Numbered from the stretch's first letter, positions 36,947 to 51,134 are shown. The stretch: DNA of 64,000 bases from Piromyces finnis (GCA_002104945.1 MCFH01000070.1:62001-126000); one strand, 5' to 3'. Numbers and translations: made by a program. Notes: a model not told the origin generated them from the sequence alone.

Positions 36947-38873
36947 GTAAATTTTTTAAAAAAAAAAAAAAATGAAATTTGATAATTAAAACATATTTTG
37001 AATATTTTATATAAGTTTATATAAGTAATAATTATTTAAATAAATAAAAAGAAGAAAAAATAGTAAATAATGATGATAATAATATAAAAGATATTCAAAA
37101 AATTCAAAAAATAAAAAAGGAATTACAATGATAATAATTTCATCCGGGATTCAAATTAAAGAAATTCGAGATTCTAATAATTATTTTTTTTATTCATTTT
37201 TTTTGGAATATTATTCAGCATGGTTTACTTTTATAAAATTCATTAATTATCATATCGTTATTGATCTCTCACTATATTAATTTCTAAAAAAAGAAAAAGA
37301 AAAAAGAAATTTGAATAATTCTTAAAAAATTTTCAAAAATTTTATTTAAATAAATGAAATTTGATTAATAATATGTTTGTGAGAAATTTCATATCCAAAT
37401 TTATATTTATTTGTTTGTTTTATATTTTTTTTTCGAATAATGATACTTCAATTATCATATTAAATATAACTATTCAATATCCAGTATTGATTTACATTAT
37501 TTTGAAAGTACAGAATAATAACCAAAAAAAAAAAAAAAAACTTTTTTTCATATAATCTAAATTTTATTTAAAATTAAAAAACAACATATATACTATATTT
37601 TATATATATATGTTCATTTTCAATATATAAATAATAAAAATATATATTTATTATTCTCTAAAAATTCTATACACAATAGGGTAAAGCTAAGAAGACCAGA
37701 AAGTTTGGATTAGTTAAGCGAATGCTTAACCCAAAAGATACTAGAATGTAAGAATAATGAATTTATAAAAAAAAATAATTATTTTAAAAATTTTCACCAA
37801 TCAAACAATATATTAATTTCAAATAAATAAAAATAGAAAAGCTAATCAAGAAAAAGAAGCTCAAAAAAAGAAAAAGGAAGAAGAAAAGCAAATTAAGCAT
37901 GTGTAAGTATAAAAGAAATATAAATAAATGAATGAAAAAAAAAAATTTTTTTTTTTTTGAAATATTCTTATTTTAATTGGATTGTTAATTAATGTAAACA
38001 TTTTATATATAATTTTATATTTTGTATATTCTATAATTAAATAATATAAATTAGTGAACAAGTTGCTTCTTCACTCTTCTTCAAATATAATTCTGCTTTA
38101 GGTCCACCATATCATGTTTTAGTTGATACTAACTTTATCAACTTTTCTATTCAAAATAAATTAGAATTGGTTAAATCAATGATGGATTGTTTATATGCCA
38201 AATGTTAGTTTTTTTAATAAGGAATATATTATATAAATATGTAAAAATGAATGTTGATAATCAATGAAACTGACAATTAAAATATTTATTAATTTTATAT
38301 TTTATAATTATTTTTCCAATTATAACGAAAAAAAAAAAAAAAAAAAAATATAGGTATTCCATGTATTACCGATTGCGTTATTGCTGAATTGGAAAAATTA
38401 GGTCCAAAATATCGTATTGCTTTAAGGTATATTATTAATACACATTATATATAAAAGAAAATGAAAAAAAAAAAAAAATCGAAAAAAGGCATAGATATTT
38501 ATTCAAATATATATATTCTATTTTTAACTTTATAAAGAGTTGCTCGTGATCCACGTTTTGAACGTTTACCATGTACTCACAAGGGTACTTATGCTGATGA
38601 CTGTATTGTTCATAGAGTTATGCAAGTAAGTATTTATTATTATTATTATTATTTCATATATTTGTATTTATTAGAAAGAAAAAGAGAAAAATAAATATTA
38701 ATATATTTTATTTCATTAAAAATGAATAAAATTAGCACAAAGTATACATTGTTGCTACTTGTGATAGAGATTTAAAGCGTCGTATAAGAAAGATTCCTGG
38801 TATTCCAATTATGTTTATTAGTAATCATAAATATATCATTGAACGTTTACCAGATGCCCCAATTCCAGTTTAA
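36944..38873 (+). CDS. FCF1: FCF1, SSU processome PIN-domain protein
   Basis: Coding exons 37680-37747, 37837-37902, 38055-38203, 38354-38426, 38538-38625 and 38736-38873 are phase-consistent and start at the second codon ([18 protein letters not shown]). Yeast FCF1 begins Met-Gly-Lys-Ala-Lys-Lys, so the Met must come from a separate upstream exon. The best candidate is ATG at 36944-36946 followed directly by GTAAAT; ATG at 37220 before GTTTAC is a weaker alternative. The total is 194 residues, between yeast (189) and human (198). FCF1 acts in early 18S pre-rRNA cleavage. The PIN fold shows [59 protein letters not shown]. The body is certain; only the start exon is uncertain. Confidence 0.92.
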
Positions 38874-40015
38874 TTTTTATTTATATTCTTTGGAATAATA
38901 AAAAAAAAAAAAACATACAAATTAATATAATTTAATAGTACTATTTTTATATATATAATAAATTTTTTTATTTTAATATTTAAAATCTTTTTTTTTTTTT
39001 TTAAACGATCTTAATGATTCACTTTTTAATTCATAGATTTTTTTAATTTATTAATTTATATATATATATTTAATTACTTTTTTTTTTTTTTTTTTCCATT
39101 TTATAAAAAAAAAAAAAAGAGTAAAAAAAAAATAAAAAAATTAAAATAAAAATAATTATTAAAAGAAGTTTTTTTTTTTTTTTTTTTTTTTATATCATTT
39201 TATTTTGTTTTAATTATAAATAAAAAAATATTTTTTAAGTTAGTTTTATTTAATGTCAATTTATAAAATTATATAAAAATATGAAATTTTGACTTTTAAA
39301 AAGATTCCTTTTTATTTTTTTTTATTTTATTTTATTTTATTTTTTTTTTATTATTATTATTTTATTATCTTATTGTATTAAAATAGGAAAATTAAGTAAT
39401 ATACATTTATAATAATTATTAAAATGAATTTTATAAATTTTTTTTTTTTTATTGATATAACAAAAAAAAAAAAAAATAAAAAAATAAATAAATAAATAAA
39501 TATTATTATTTAATTTTAAAACAATAAAAGAGTAAAAAAAAAAAAAAAAAGAAAGAAAGAAATCATAATAATATAAAAAACAATTAATTATAATGATAAG
39601 AAAGTCGATTAAATAAAGTTAAAAAAAAAAAAAAAAAGCATGTTTTAAACAAAAATAAAAACAAATAATTTTATATATCTTTTTTTTCTTTTCATTATAA
39701 TATATATTATAATATTAAATATTTCCACTGCTGTGACATGTCTAGAATACAAAATAAATATATAATTATAAAGTTTTGTCTTAATTTAAAAAAAAAAAAA
39801 AAAGCAAAAAAAAAATTCAATATTTAAAGATTGAATTTTTTTTTTTTTTTTTTTTTGTTGTTGTTGTTGTTATTATTATTTAACACTTATTTATATCTTC
39901 CATTCTTTTTCATTATTAATTTTTTTTTTATATATATATTTTTTATATTGTTTGTTAAAAAAAAATATATATTTTTTTAATTATTACTTTTTAAATTATA
40001 TTATTATTATTTCAC
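38874..40015. other. Convergent 3' spacer, homopolymer-rich
   Basis: 1.1 kb between the FCF1 stop and the coiled-coil orphan stop. It holds long T runs (39169-39190, 39838-39856), A runs and short tta/gtt repeats. No gene was found. Confidence 0.75.
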
Positions 40016-42740
40016 TTAAAGATAAAAGCTTGGAAGATGTGTTTTTTTTCTTTCTAATCCTTGAACAAACGTTTGAAATTTCATTTCTTCATTACTTATT
40101 ACTGATTTAATTTGTGTACTGGATGATGTTGATGTCGTTGTAATTGAAGTGGGTGATGAAGAAAGAGTTGTTGATGATGTTATATTATTGTTATTATTAG
40201 TATTATTGTTGTCGTTGGTGTTATTATTACTACTTGTATCATTATTAATATTAGTATTCATTGATGAAGCAGGGGAAGGTGATTTTACATTTCTTAGTGA
40301 AGAAGGTGTTTGTACTGAAAGAGAACGATAATGATTTAAATATTGAGGATCCCATGTTCTTGTACGATGGAATAGTTTATTCTCTTTTTTGAAAGGTATA
40401 CTTGATAAAATTGATGGATATCCTGGAGAATTAACAATAACATTTCCATTACTATTTAAAATAGCATTAATCTTCTTCATACCTTCATTATTAAAAACAT
40501 CATTACCCACATTAATTGTACGTTCTACTGATGAAGTACGGTTGAAATTTGGAGAGGTAACTGATGAATTTCTACGATTAAATCCACTTTTATTAGGTTT
40601 ATCAGGTGGTCCAGTGGTAATAACTATTGGACAACGAATGTTATTATTAGAGGTATCCCGACTTTGTTCTTCACTTTGCTTTATTTCTTTCTGTTTTTCC
40701 TCATTTAATGTATCCATTAATTTACTTAATACACGATTCATTGAGGAGGCTAATTCCTTTATTTTATTTGTTGAGGATTCTGGGGAGGCATTTTTATCGT
40801 TATTGTTTGAATTATTATTATTTATAAGAGGATTTAAAAGCATTGCTAATCCTTTATTTGAATTAAAGTTATTAGTCGTTTTTGATTTTTCATCATTTTG
40901 ACTTTCTTTACTATCTTTTGAACTTTGAGATTGATCAAACTTTGCTGTTTCATTCATAACATCTTCTGAAAGTGAATTTAATTGCTCTATGATATTAAAA
41001 ACCTTTTTATATTTTGTTTGAATTTCACCGACACTTTGAACAACTAAATGTTTTTGAGTTAATTCATTATTATCATTATCAATGACTTCTTTTTCTGATT
41101 TTGTCTTTTCATTAATTACTTCTTCTTCAATTTTTGTTAAATCATTACTTTTTTATATGAAAAAAATGCATATATGGATAATGAACATAAAATAAAATTT
41201 TAAATGTCAATTAAATATTTTATTAATTAATATAATTATATGATAACTATGAAACTTACGAATTATTTATGTCGTCATTACTATTGCTGTTACTAATTGA
41301 AATGGATTCTTCTTCTTCTTCTACTAACGTTGAAGTACTATCGGTTAATCGATTAGAACTTTTATCATACTGTGATTCATTATTAGTAGCATTAGAGTGT
41401 CTTCTTTCAATTTTTATATCATTTGGATCAGTCACTGGTTTTTTATCCTTATTTAGTTCTTTTTCAATTTCCTTTGGTTTTAATTCTATTGCTTTGGTTG
41501 CATCATTAATTAAAAAATCTAATTTTGCACAAATTCTTTTAAATTGTACATCAATATCCTCATTTGATTCACTATTTTCTAATATCGATGTTAAATTTTC
41601 AACCTCCTATATTAATTAATAATAATTAATAAGAATGATAATTATTGTATAATTATTAAAAAAATTTTTAAATCTTACTTTTTGTTGGGGTATAGATGAA
41701 GATACTTCTGAAGAGTTATCTTTATTAGCATGTTGAGGATGTCTTGGTATTATTTTTATTTCTGAACCGTCATCTTTATTAAGTAATAAATCAAACAATA
41801 AATCATCATCAGTTGTACTGTTTAACGTTGAGGCCGATTTTAAACTAAATAATATGAGAAATAGTAACATATTTTAAATTAGCATTACATTATTATTTAC
41901 TTAGCCATTCACTTTTTCTATGAAAAAAAAAAAATAAATACATACTGATCTATTTGTAATTGTAATTGTTCCATTTTAAGATTTTGTTCCTTTATTGTAC
42001 ATTCGAGTGACTCGTTTATTGATCTTAAAGATTCATTCAATATTTCTAAATCCATAATCTAGAAAAAAAAAAAGAGAATTATATAATTTTTTTTTAAAAA
42101 AAAAAGAGTGAATATTTTTATATTGTTTAATGTTTACTTTTATACAAAATATATTTACTTTTCTTAAAGCTCTATCATTAGCTTGATCATTTATACTTAT
42201 TGCAAGTAATTTATTGTCACCAGTCAAAGAGCCATTTGGTATATCATAATTTGATGAATCAATCGACATCTTTTTCATTATATTCTATCATAATTAAAAA
42301 TATTTAAGTATAAAAAGTAAAAATAAAATTTATATAATCATTATTATTATGATATTTACATTATTTTTTATTGGAATTGGTGGTCTATCGGTAGTACTTA
42401 GTGAAGTGCGCTTAATGGAAGAACGTTTTGGGATTGTACCAGTATTACTTAAACTTCTTCCACTATTATACGAATTAACTGAATTTTTACGATTTTGATG
42501 ATATGAATTTATATTATTACTAGCATTAGAAAGCTCACTACAATTAGTTGAATCTGAAGAATCAGAAAACCCATCAAAATCTTGTTGCAATCTAATATTA
42601 CTAGAACGTGTAGTTCTTTGTTTTATTTTTATTGCACCTTTTACTTGATTTCTTTGGCTATTACTACTTGAATGTTCATGTAAATGAACACCAACCACTT
42701 TTGGTGAGGAAGATAGACGTGAATTATATTTATAAGACAT
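40016..42740 (-). CDS. Orphan coiled-coil, Ser/Asn-rich protein, 754 aa
   Basis: Six exons: 42360-42740, 42159-42284, 41946-42058, 41679-41844, 41260-41606 and 40016-41147, all in phase, ending with TAA. The family is not recognised. The N-terminus is basic and Ser-rich (MSYKYNSRLSSSPKVVGVHL). Exon 3 is a short coiled-coil segment (LEILNESLRSINESLECTIK, then KMEQLQLQIDQ). A mixed-charge helical block follows (LTSILENSESNEDIDVQFKR, then ICAKLDFLINDATKAIELKP), and another near VGEIQTKYKKVFNIIEQLNS. The C-terminal third is disordered Asn/Ser/Thr-rich sequence ending ERKKTHLPSFYL. No membrane segment was seen. The profile suggests a cytoskeletal or scaffold protein, but this is only a guess from composition. 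Confidence 0.75.
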
Positions 42741-45700
42741 TTTTTTTCCTATATTTTTATTTCAATTTAATATTTATTTTTTTTTTTTTTTACTTTTATA
42801 ACTACAATTTTATTTTATTTTTTTTTTTTTTGCTTATGTTTGTTTTGTTTTTTAATATTCTTATTATATTATTATTATTCTTTTTGTTTTTATTAATTGT
42901 GTGTTTTTTATTTCTTTCTTGTTTTCAAATTTTTTAATTTTTATTTTCTAAATTGTTATTATTTTATTTATAATTTGATTAAGATTTTTCGTTTTTTTTA
43001 TATTTTTGTTTTACTCTATTAAATTATTTTTTTTTTTTGAATATTTAAACTGGTTTATTTTATTATTATTTATTATTATTATATTTATTATTACTATATT
43101 ACTATTAATATTGATTTTGATTTAAATTTTAAAAAATTATAATTTATTTACTATTTTTGATTAATTGAAAATATTTAATATTTATAATCTAAAAGAAATT
43201 ATTATATAATTAATTTTGAATTTACTTTTAAAAATAAATATATACATTATACTATTTCGAATATTGTATAAAATATCATGGAATTTTATAATAAAATTAA
43301 GTATTCATATAGATTTGTTTTAATTCTATTATAATATTTGATTTAAAAAAAATAGATTTAAAATTTAATAATATATTTATGAAATTGACTTTGAATTATT
43401 TTAATTTAATGTGACTAGTATTTTTGGTATAAATTTATGTAATATTCTCTGTCAAAGAAAATATAATAAGAAATAATATTGTGTATTTTTTTTCTATTAG
43501 AAATCTAATGTTTCTTAAAATATTAAAAAGATGGTAGGTAGGGTTGTATTAAAACTTAGGATGAAAAAAAAAAAAGGATTTAAATAATAGTTATAATGTA
43601 TAAATATCAAGAATTATAATGAGGAGGGGTAGAAGAATATATATATGAATTTGCTGAAATTAATATGGTTAAAGTATTATCTGTTGCTTGTTATTTTCTT
43701 TTTCTTATGGTTTAATTTAAAAATATTAAGATTAATCAAAATGATAATTATAATTCATTATTAAAAGTTTTGATTTTTATTATTATTATATTTATTTGTT
43801 TTTTTTTTTTTTTCTTTATTTTTTTTTATAATTTAATATTGATTAGTTTTATTTAATTCATCATTTAAATTAAATAAAGCTGCATCTTTTTTAAGATTAT
43901 TCAATTATAAAAAAAAAAGGTATGTTTATGTTTTTTTTTTCTTCTTTTATAAATTAAAATATATTCTTATTCCATTTATATGTATTACAATAACATCAAT
44001 TTGAAATGCATTCTTATTATAATAGCATAATAGATAAAATCAAGAATATATCCCAATACTTTTTTTTTCTATCTTTTTGATTTTTATTTTAAAGAGAAAT
44101 ATAGAAAAAAAAAAAAAAAAAATTATTATTTTTTGTAAAATATGGATATATTAAATAAATAAATAATTTTTTTTTTTTTTTTTTGGGAGTAAAAAACTTA
44201 AAGAATTATTTAATTATAATAAATTATTTTATTAATTAAAATTTAAAAAGGATATTTTATGATAATAATATAAAACATAGACATAAATTAATTATTTTCA
44301 AATACATTATAGATTATCAAAATATTTTAATTTATATTTAAATCATGTACATTAAACGAAGAAATGTATTAAGTAAAAATGTAGTAGCATATAGAACGAT
44401 CTTTTCATTTTTATGTAACCTTCATTATATTACAATAATATATTGTTTAATATATTTATTTACACATTTTATATTAATTAAAGTATATTCAATAATATAA
44501 TGTAAGTTTGAAATCTTTGTGTAATTCATCAAATTACTTCAATAAAAAAACTAAATGAAATATATAGAATACATATATCATCAATGTATTTTACTCTATT
44601 AAAAAATAATATTATTACATATATTAATATTTTAAATATAACTTTATTATATATAATATGAATTAAAAGGATCATCACTTGAATAATATTTTTTTCAATA
44701 TATTACTGAATATATTAGTAATCAATTAAATTTGAATCATTTTTAACATTTTAATTAATAATGATAATTAATAATATATTATTATGATATATATTTTAAA
44801 TTTTAAAATTCATTAAATTGAGACATATTGTATTAATATAGTAAAAAAAAAAAATTATTAAAATAGCAACCTTTTTACTTTTTTGTTTTTCTACTAAAGT
44901 TCTAATAATATATTTTTAAGAAAAATGATAATAATTATTAGTGTTTTAATGCTATTGGTATTACTGCTATTTTTATAAAAAGTTTAATAAAAAATAATAT
45001 TTTTATTATAACTGATATGTTTTAAAAATGATATTTGAAATTTGAATTATTGTGCCTGAAATAAATTTTAATGGTTTTATTATATTAATTTTTTTTTTTT
45101 TTTTTTGGTAAAATTACCTATTTTAAAAAAAAATAAAGGAGTCAGTTTTTCATAAAGAATCATCTTTTTTTATTATTAAACATTTTTTATTAGCCATCAT
45201 TATATTAAAATATTTTTTTTTATATTATAAAAAAACAAATATAGCTTAATGATTCTTTGATACTATACGAAATTCTATAGAAATAGAAATCGCATAAGCT
45301 GTTTTTAGTTTTCGTTCATTAATAAATAGAACTTTTTTTTATTCAATATAAAATAAATAGTTCAATTCCTTTACCTTAAAATTTAATTTATTCATTGTAT
45401 ATTTTTATGTAATCACAAGTAATTCATGTGTCCATTTAAATTTAAGAATTAAAAAAGAAATAAACAAAAAAATTCCCTTCTTTTTTTCATTCATTAAGAA
45501 ATATTCAATTTTTATTGGTTTTAAATTCTCCTGTTAATGTTTTCGTTTGTAAAAATTGGTAAATAGTCATTGTATACAAAATATTATAAATTCTCCTTTG
45601 TCCTTTTACCTTATCTTGTATAATATCTTTTCGTTTGTCAATTCTAGAAATGTATAATTTTTTGGTTGATTTATACTTTTAAAACCTTTAAATTCTCTTA

Positions 45701-46257
45701 TAACTAATTTAACTCACCAAGAATTAATAAAAGAATTTTTAAAAACTACCTTTATGAAAAAAATGATTATCATAATATTTAAAATATATTAAAAAAAAAA
45801 TTATAATATGTATAATGAATTATTTAAAATGCACCATAGATATAGAATTTATATGTGAAAACTTGGTTTTGTATATTTATTATATGATAATAAATAATTT
45901 GATCCAGTATTTCCTTCCTTCATTATTAACACACTTTATTTATATTGAAATTAAAATAGATAAATAACTATCTATTTTTATATTTATAAAATGATTTATT
46001 ATTATTATTATTATTTATGATTTAATAAAAATATAAAATAAAAACAGAAAGGTGTGTTCTACCAATAAATAGTGTATGATATATGAAAATTTACTAAAAC
46101 TATAAAGTATCAATTAAATCTCTATTTCGATGTTCATAATAACTTAGATAAAATAAGAAAAAAAAAAAAAGAAAATTGATAAATTAACAAAGAATTTATA
46201 AAGTGTCCGAATATTTTAATTATGAAATATCCTTAATACTAAACTATATTATATTTC
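42741..46257. other. 3.5 kb gap, no recognisable gene
   Basis: The gap contains the presumed 5' region of the coiled-coil orphan and the 3' flank of MAK11. It has T runs (42778-42791, 45090-45106), A runs and general A/T richness, with only very short open frames. A weak inverted repeat at 45244-45301 is described separately. I see no tRNA-like internal promoter. Confidence 0.65.
45244..45301. repeat. Weak imperfect inverted repeat
   Basis: The 58-base stretch starts agcttaatg and ends gcataagct, so the two ends can pair imperfectly. The loop contains the short palindrome ttctatagaa. It sits in an otherwise featureless gap and its meaning is unknown. Confidence 0.35.
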
Positions 46258-47703
46258 TTATTTAGCTTTTTTATTCTTGCCCTAAATAAATTAATAATAA
46301 AAAAAATATAAATATAAATATTGTAATTGTTATAAATTATTATATTACTAGGACATAAGTATAATGCTACATACCCCTTCTTGGTTCTTTCTTTTTCTCT
46401 TATTATTTTGTTTCTTTCCTTTATTATTGGTATTATTAGCTTTGGTATTTTGAACTGTTTTTACCTTTGGTGATTTTTCTTGATCAGTTGATTCTTTTTC
46501 TTCTTTTTCTTCCTTTTCTTCCTTTTGGTCTTCTTCAGTTTTTACTTCTTTCTCTACTTCTTCTTCATTTCCATAATTAAGTGGTGGAGCAAAGCATACA
46601 CAAGTAATTCTACATTCAGTCTTATATCTTGATATAGGTTCAACATCTTCTAAATCTTTCACAACGGTGGTATTATTTTCTTCGCTTTGCATTTCTTCAT
46701 CTTGTTCCATTTCAATTAAATCAAAAATACTTGTTAAATCCCAAACATTAATTATACCATCAGAAGAACAGGTACATAATAAATTAGCACCTTCATTTTC
46801 CATAACATCAATGCATTTAATACGAGTTTCAGAACCATTATCCCATTGAGCAATACACTTTTCAGTTTCGATATCATAAATTCTTACCTTCTTATCTTCA
46901 CTACCAGTAACAATATAGTCCTTACCTTCATGTTGAATAAAACGGAAGTCATTAATTCTTCCTTTGTGACCAAAGGTGTGACTTTTATTTGGATTTGCAG
47001 CATCATATAATATTACTTCTCTATCAAACATAATAGCGTAAAGGTTTCCAGTCTTATTCCAATAAATTCTTAAGGCATCTTTACGATAAAGTTTTAAGGT
47101 ATAGGCAGCCTTACCTTCAACTAAATTCCAACAACGTAAAGTTTTATCTGTACTTATAGATAAAGCTAATTTTCCTGAAGGATGAATAGCAACCCAGGTG
47201 ACACCACCCTTATGTCCTTTAAATGAAGTTAATTTTTCCCAATCCTTTGTACGCCATAAACAAATTTCACCATCTTCACCAGCAGATAACATATGAGTTT
47301 TTTGGTAAAAAGCAAGACAAGTGATGGTTCCTGAATGGTGAAGTAAGGTACCGACTTCCTTTCTCTTTTTTAAATCATATAATTTTATTACTTCATCGGT
47401 ACCACCAGAAGCCATATGATGACCGCCAATTCCAATACATTTAATGTAACTTATATGTGATGGATAAATGAAAACTGGATCAAGACGTAAAGCTTTATTA
47501 TTTGATGCGAGTCCAAGTGATGTTTCATCTATTTTTTTCTTTTTTTCAATTAATTTTGGATCAAGTGGTTCGTCGACATCTTTCATTTCAATATCATCAT
47601 CTGAATTATTAACATTTCCCCAAAAGGCATTAATTCCGTAAATTAATTTTTCATAAGTACCACAAACAATTCTAAAATCTTCCTTTTTTTGATTAGCTTC
47701 CAT
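46258..47703 (-). CDS. MAK11: MAK11/PAK1IP1 WD40 ribosome-biogenesis protein
   Basis: Two exons, 46375-47703 and 46258-46281, give 450 residues. The last exon adds only GKNKKAK and the stop. MAK11 (animal PAK1IP1) is a nucleolar WD-repeat protein needed for 60S subunit assembly. The N-terminus RIVCGTYEKLIYGI fits the family, as do the WD repeats: GGTDEVIKLYDL, SAGEDGEICLWR, SISTDKTLRCWNL, TGSEDKKVRIYDI and CSSDGIINVWDL. The motif GHKGGVTWVAIHPSGKLAL is also typical. The tail is a Glu/Lys-rich segment followed by a basic stretch (KGKKQNNKRKRKNQ) that should act as a nuclear or nucleolar signal. Confidence 0.92.
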
Positions 47704-50700
47704 TTTTATTATTATTTATTATTGAAATATTAACTTGGTTAAATTGTAAAATATTGTAAAATATACAAATTGATTTGAAATGTTAATTTCTGAATTAATA
47801 GATTTTATTAAAATAAAGAGAAAAAAAGGGATTGCCTTAAAAAAAATTTATTATTAAAAATGAAATTAAATATACAATTTAGTATTAATTTAAATTTAAT
47901 TATTATTTTTTTTATAGTATATTGTTTTTTTTTTTTTTTTTATTTATTTTATTTTATTTTATTACTATTATAATTATTATTTATTGAAAACAATGGTAAA
48001 ATTTGTTAAAATTTTTATGGTATAATTTATTTTGAAATATAATTGACGATTATATTTTAAATCTATTGTATTTTAGTGACAAATAATTATTGAATTAACT
48101 TGACTATATAAAATAAAGAATTATTTTACTAATTATACTATGATATGGTATAACTAGAATATGAATTTTAATACCTATTTTTCCTTAATATTAATTAATA
48201 TTTATTAATAATTTAAAAAAAAAAAAAAATATAAAGATTTAAAAAATAACAAATTCAATGATTGGTTAAATTATTTATTTGAAGGTTTTTTTAAATTTTC
48301 AAAATAAATTAATTTAGAATAATACACTTTTTAGAAAAGTAGTTGTTTTAAAAGTAATAAAATTAGTTAACCATTTGTAATATGCATATACGTATAATGT
48401 TGATATATTTAAGTTTCAATATACTTTAATATTAGCATTTGTTTTTTGTATTATTCAATGTATATAATAATTAGTAATAAAAAATAAAGAATAAATAATT
48501 ATTCTTTCAAAGTCTTATTCTATAATTTGATTACTTTTATAAAAAAAAGTTTTCATTTTTTTTTTTTTGCTTTTGATATACTAACATTAAAAAAATAATA
48601 CATAGGAAGAAAATTTTTTAAAATATATTATATTTACTTTTTATATTTGAATTTTTTTAAAAAAAAAATAAAAAAAGAGGGTAAAATAAAATAATAATTT
48701 ATAAAAATGTAATGTTTTAAATATACTTGTTTTGATTTTTCAAATTTTAAAAATAAAGTAATTTTCAAATTATATTAAATATAAGAATTGTTATTCAGTT
48801 TTATTTTTAAATTTCTTTTTCTTTTCATTATATTTATTATGAAAAGTAATTAACATTATATAAAAGTAAACATTTATTACTTAATGAATACTACAACATA
48901 ATAGCAATATTATTATAAAGTATCTTTATTAATTATTGGCATATTAAAAAAAGAAAAGAACTGTATTATATTATAGATAAAGTATAAAAAATTAATATGA
49001 AACATCTAAATAATACTTGTATTAATATTTTGTAAATATCAAACAAAAAACATAATAAACACTATTTTGTGTTTTGGATAAATTAATTTTATTGATAATA
49101 AAGAAAATTTAGTAACATTATTCACTAAAAAATATCAATTATAAAAAATTCAACACTTGATAATATAATTTATTAATTAGTTATCAAATGCAAAATAAAG
49201 TAGACAATATGTATTTGTTCTATCATAAATATATATTTGTTTAATATTAAAATTAAAAAGTTTTTTATTATTACTATCTTGTTATATTCAGCTTATTATT
49301 ATTTAGAGTTTCTGTATAAGATGAATTAAATTCTTCACTCTGTGACTTATTATAACCTTAGTATTTCCATTGAATGGGAATAATTTTTATATTTTAATTT
49401 ATAAAAATTATTAATGCTTTATTATTTAAAAAGACTTTATTTCCAAACTTTATTATTTTAAATTTTACATTAGTATTCCATTTTAATTAATTTTAACCTA
49501 TGTATAAAATCAAATTTTTATTAATGGAACGAGAACCCAATGCAAATTATTCTTTTCATCTGTAAATAAAGTCAATGATTTGAATTTTTACATCTATTTT
49601 CAAAAAGTTAACGTGTCGGATTTCTATTTTGTTTAAGTCGTAGCTTATATAAAAACTTCTTCTTATTAATATAACCTTTTTTAGGGATTCATTGCTGCAT
49701 TATACTTAATATAGATAAAAATAAAATAATAAAATTTAATTTTTAAATCAAAAGTTATTTTTATATTTTAATTAAAATTTAATTTAGAATATGATAATGC
49801 TACACTAATTCACTTTGATGATTTAAAATGTACATACATTATTGATTACATTTATTTTTACGTATACTAATTAAAATGTAATAACTTTTTTACCTAACCC
49901 TTTATTAAATGACATTTTACTATTTCTATTTATATTTTGTATAACATCTAAATTTATAGTTATCCTATTTATTTTATTGGTTAAAATAATTAGGTATTAT
50001 TTTTTTCTCTAATGATAATAATAAAAGATTAAAGTTCCGGTGGCACTTTTTTCAAAACAATCCTATTATGTGTAACCCTAAATCAATTGCCACGATTTAC
50101 TTTATTTATTTTACTTTTACCCACACTTTAATTAATTCCTAATGTTTATCCTTTATGAATGATGGGATAGTATTATGTTTTTTCTTGTTCGTATTGAATT
50201 CGTTAGGCATTAATTAAAAAGAATAATTTAATAACTTTAAAAAGTATAATTCTGTCTTTATTAATTTATTTATTAAAAATAAACTTTATTCAAATAAAAT
50301 AATTCATTTGTACGTTTGATTGTTTCAATTTATGTTTTATGTTTCATTTATAGAATTCACTCTAATTCTTTTTATAAAAAATGGAGAAAAACTAAAGGGA
50401 GCTAAAAAGTCAGAAGAATTTTGATTTAGGTCATGGTGTTTACTATTCCTTTATTTCTATTTTATATTGATTATGTTGGTGGTAGGTGTAGGAATTTTAA
50501 CTATTTAATCAGTTATCTTTTTAAAAAGGCATTCAGTTAAAAAAAAAGGCAACGACAACAAACATTATTATTATTGTTAATGACTTGTATTGTTTAAATT
50601 AAATTTTATAAACAAAATAAATTTATGTTTATAATTACAATCATGACTACTATCATATAAAAATGGAGGCTCAACCTTTAGATTTGTAATAAAAAGAATG

Positions 50701-51134
50701 TAGCGATATTAATTTTGTAAATAAAAAGTACATTATCTTTACATAAGTAGCCTTTTTTTTTTGTATTCTAATATATAATAAGAATATTAAAAATGTAATG
50801 TATTAGAGGAATAATGTTTTTATTTATATTAATTTAAATTTTGTTATTAAAGTTATATTAATATTTATCATCATCATTAATAATAGTCTATTATTAATTC
50901 TTCCTAGCTTATGTTTTTGGATTTTCTATATAATTATCTAATTTTGCGAATTATAAACTATAGCTTGTTGTCTGTGAAAATTATCGATATGATTTTATTA
51001 TATTTTATTTTTCTATTATAGTTTCTAGACTTTTTATTTACTCCACATTTCAAAATGACAGCAACTTATTTTAATAATATATTATATAAATAAATAAATC
51101 AATAAATAAATAAATAAATAAATCAATAAATCAA

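Noticed and set aside
37361-37555. 64-codon plus-strand frame upstream of FCF1
   Set aside because: Lies inside the proposed long first intron, is Ile/Phe-rich low complexity, and does not join in frame to the FCF1 body.
40389-40901. 170-codon open frame on the plus strand
   Set aside because: It is antisense to the last exon of the coiled-coil orphan, has a composition that mirrors that exon, and has no independent motif.
41269-41619. 116-codon open frame on the plus strand
   Set aside because: Antisense to exon 5 of the coiled-coil orphan, with Leu/Ser repeats that mirror Asn/Glu codons.
50664-50690. Tiny frame Met-Glu-Ala-Gln-Pro-Leu-Asp-Leu
   Set aside because: Eight codons in a gap, with no conserved context; it is indistinguishable from chance.
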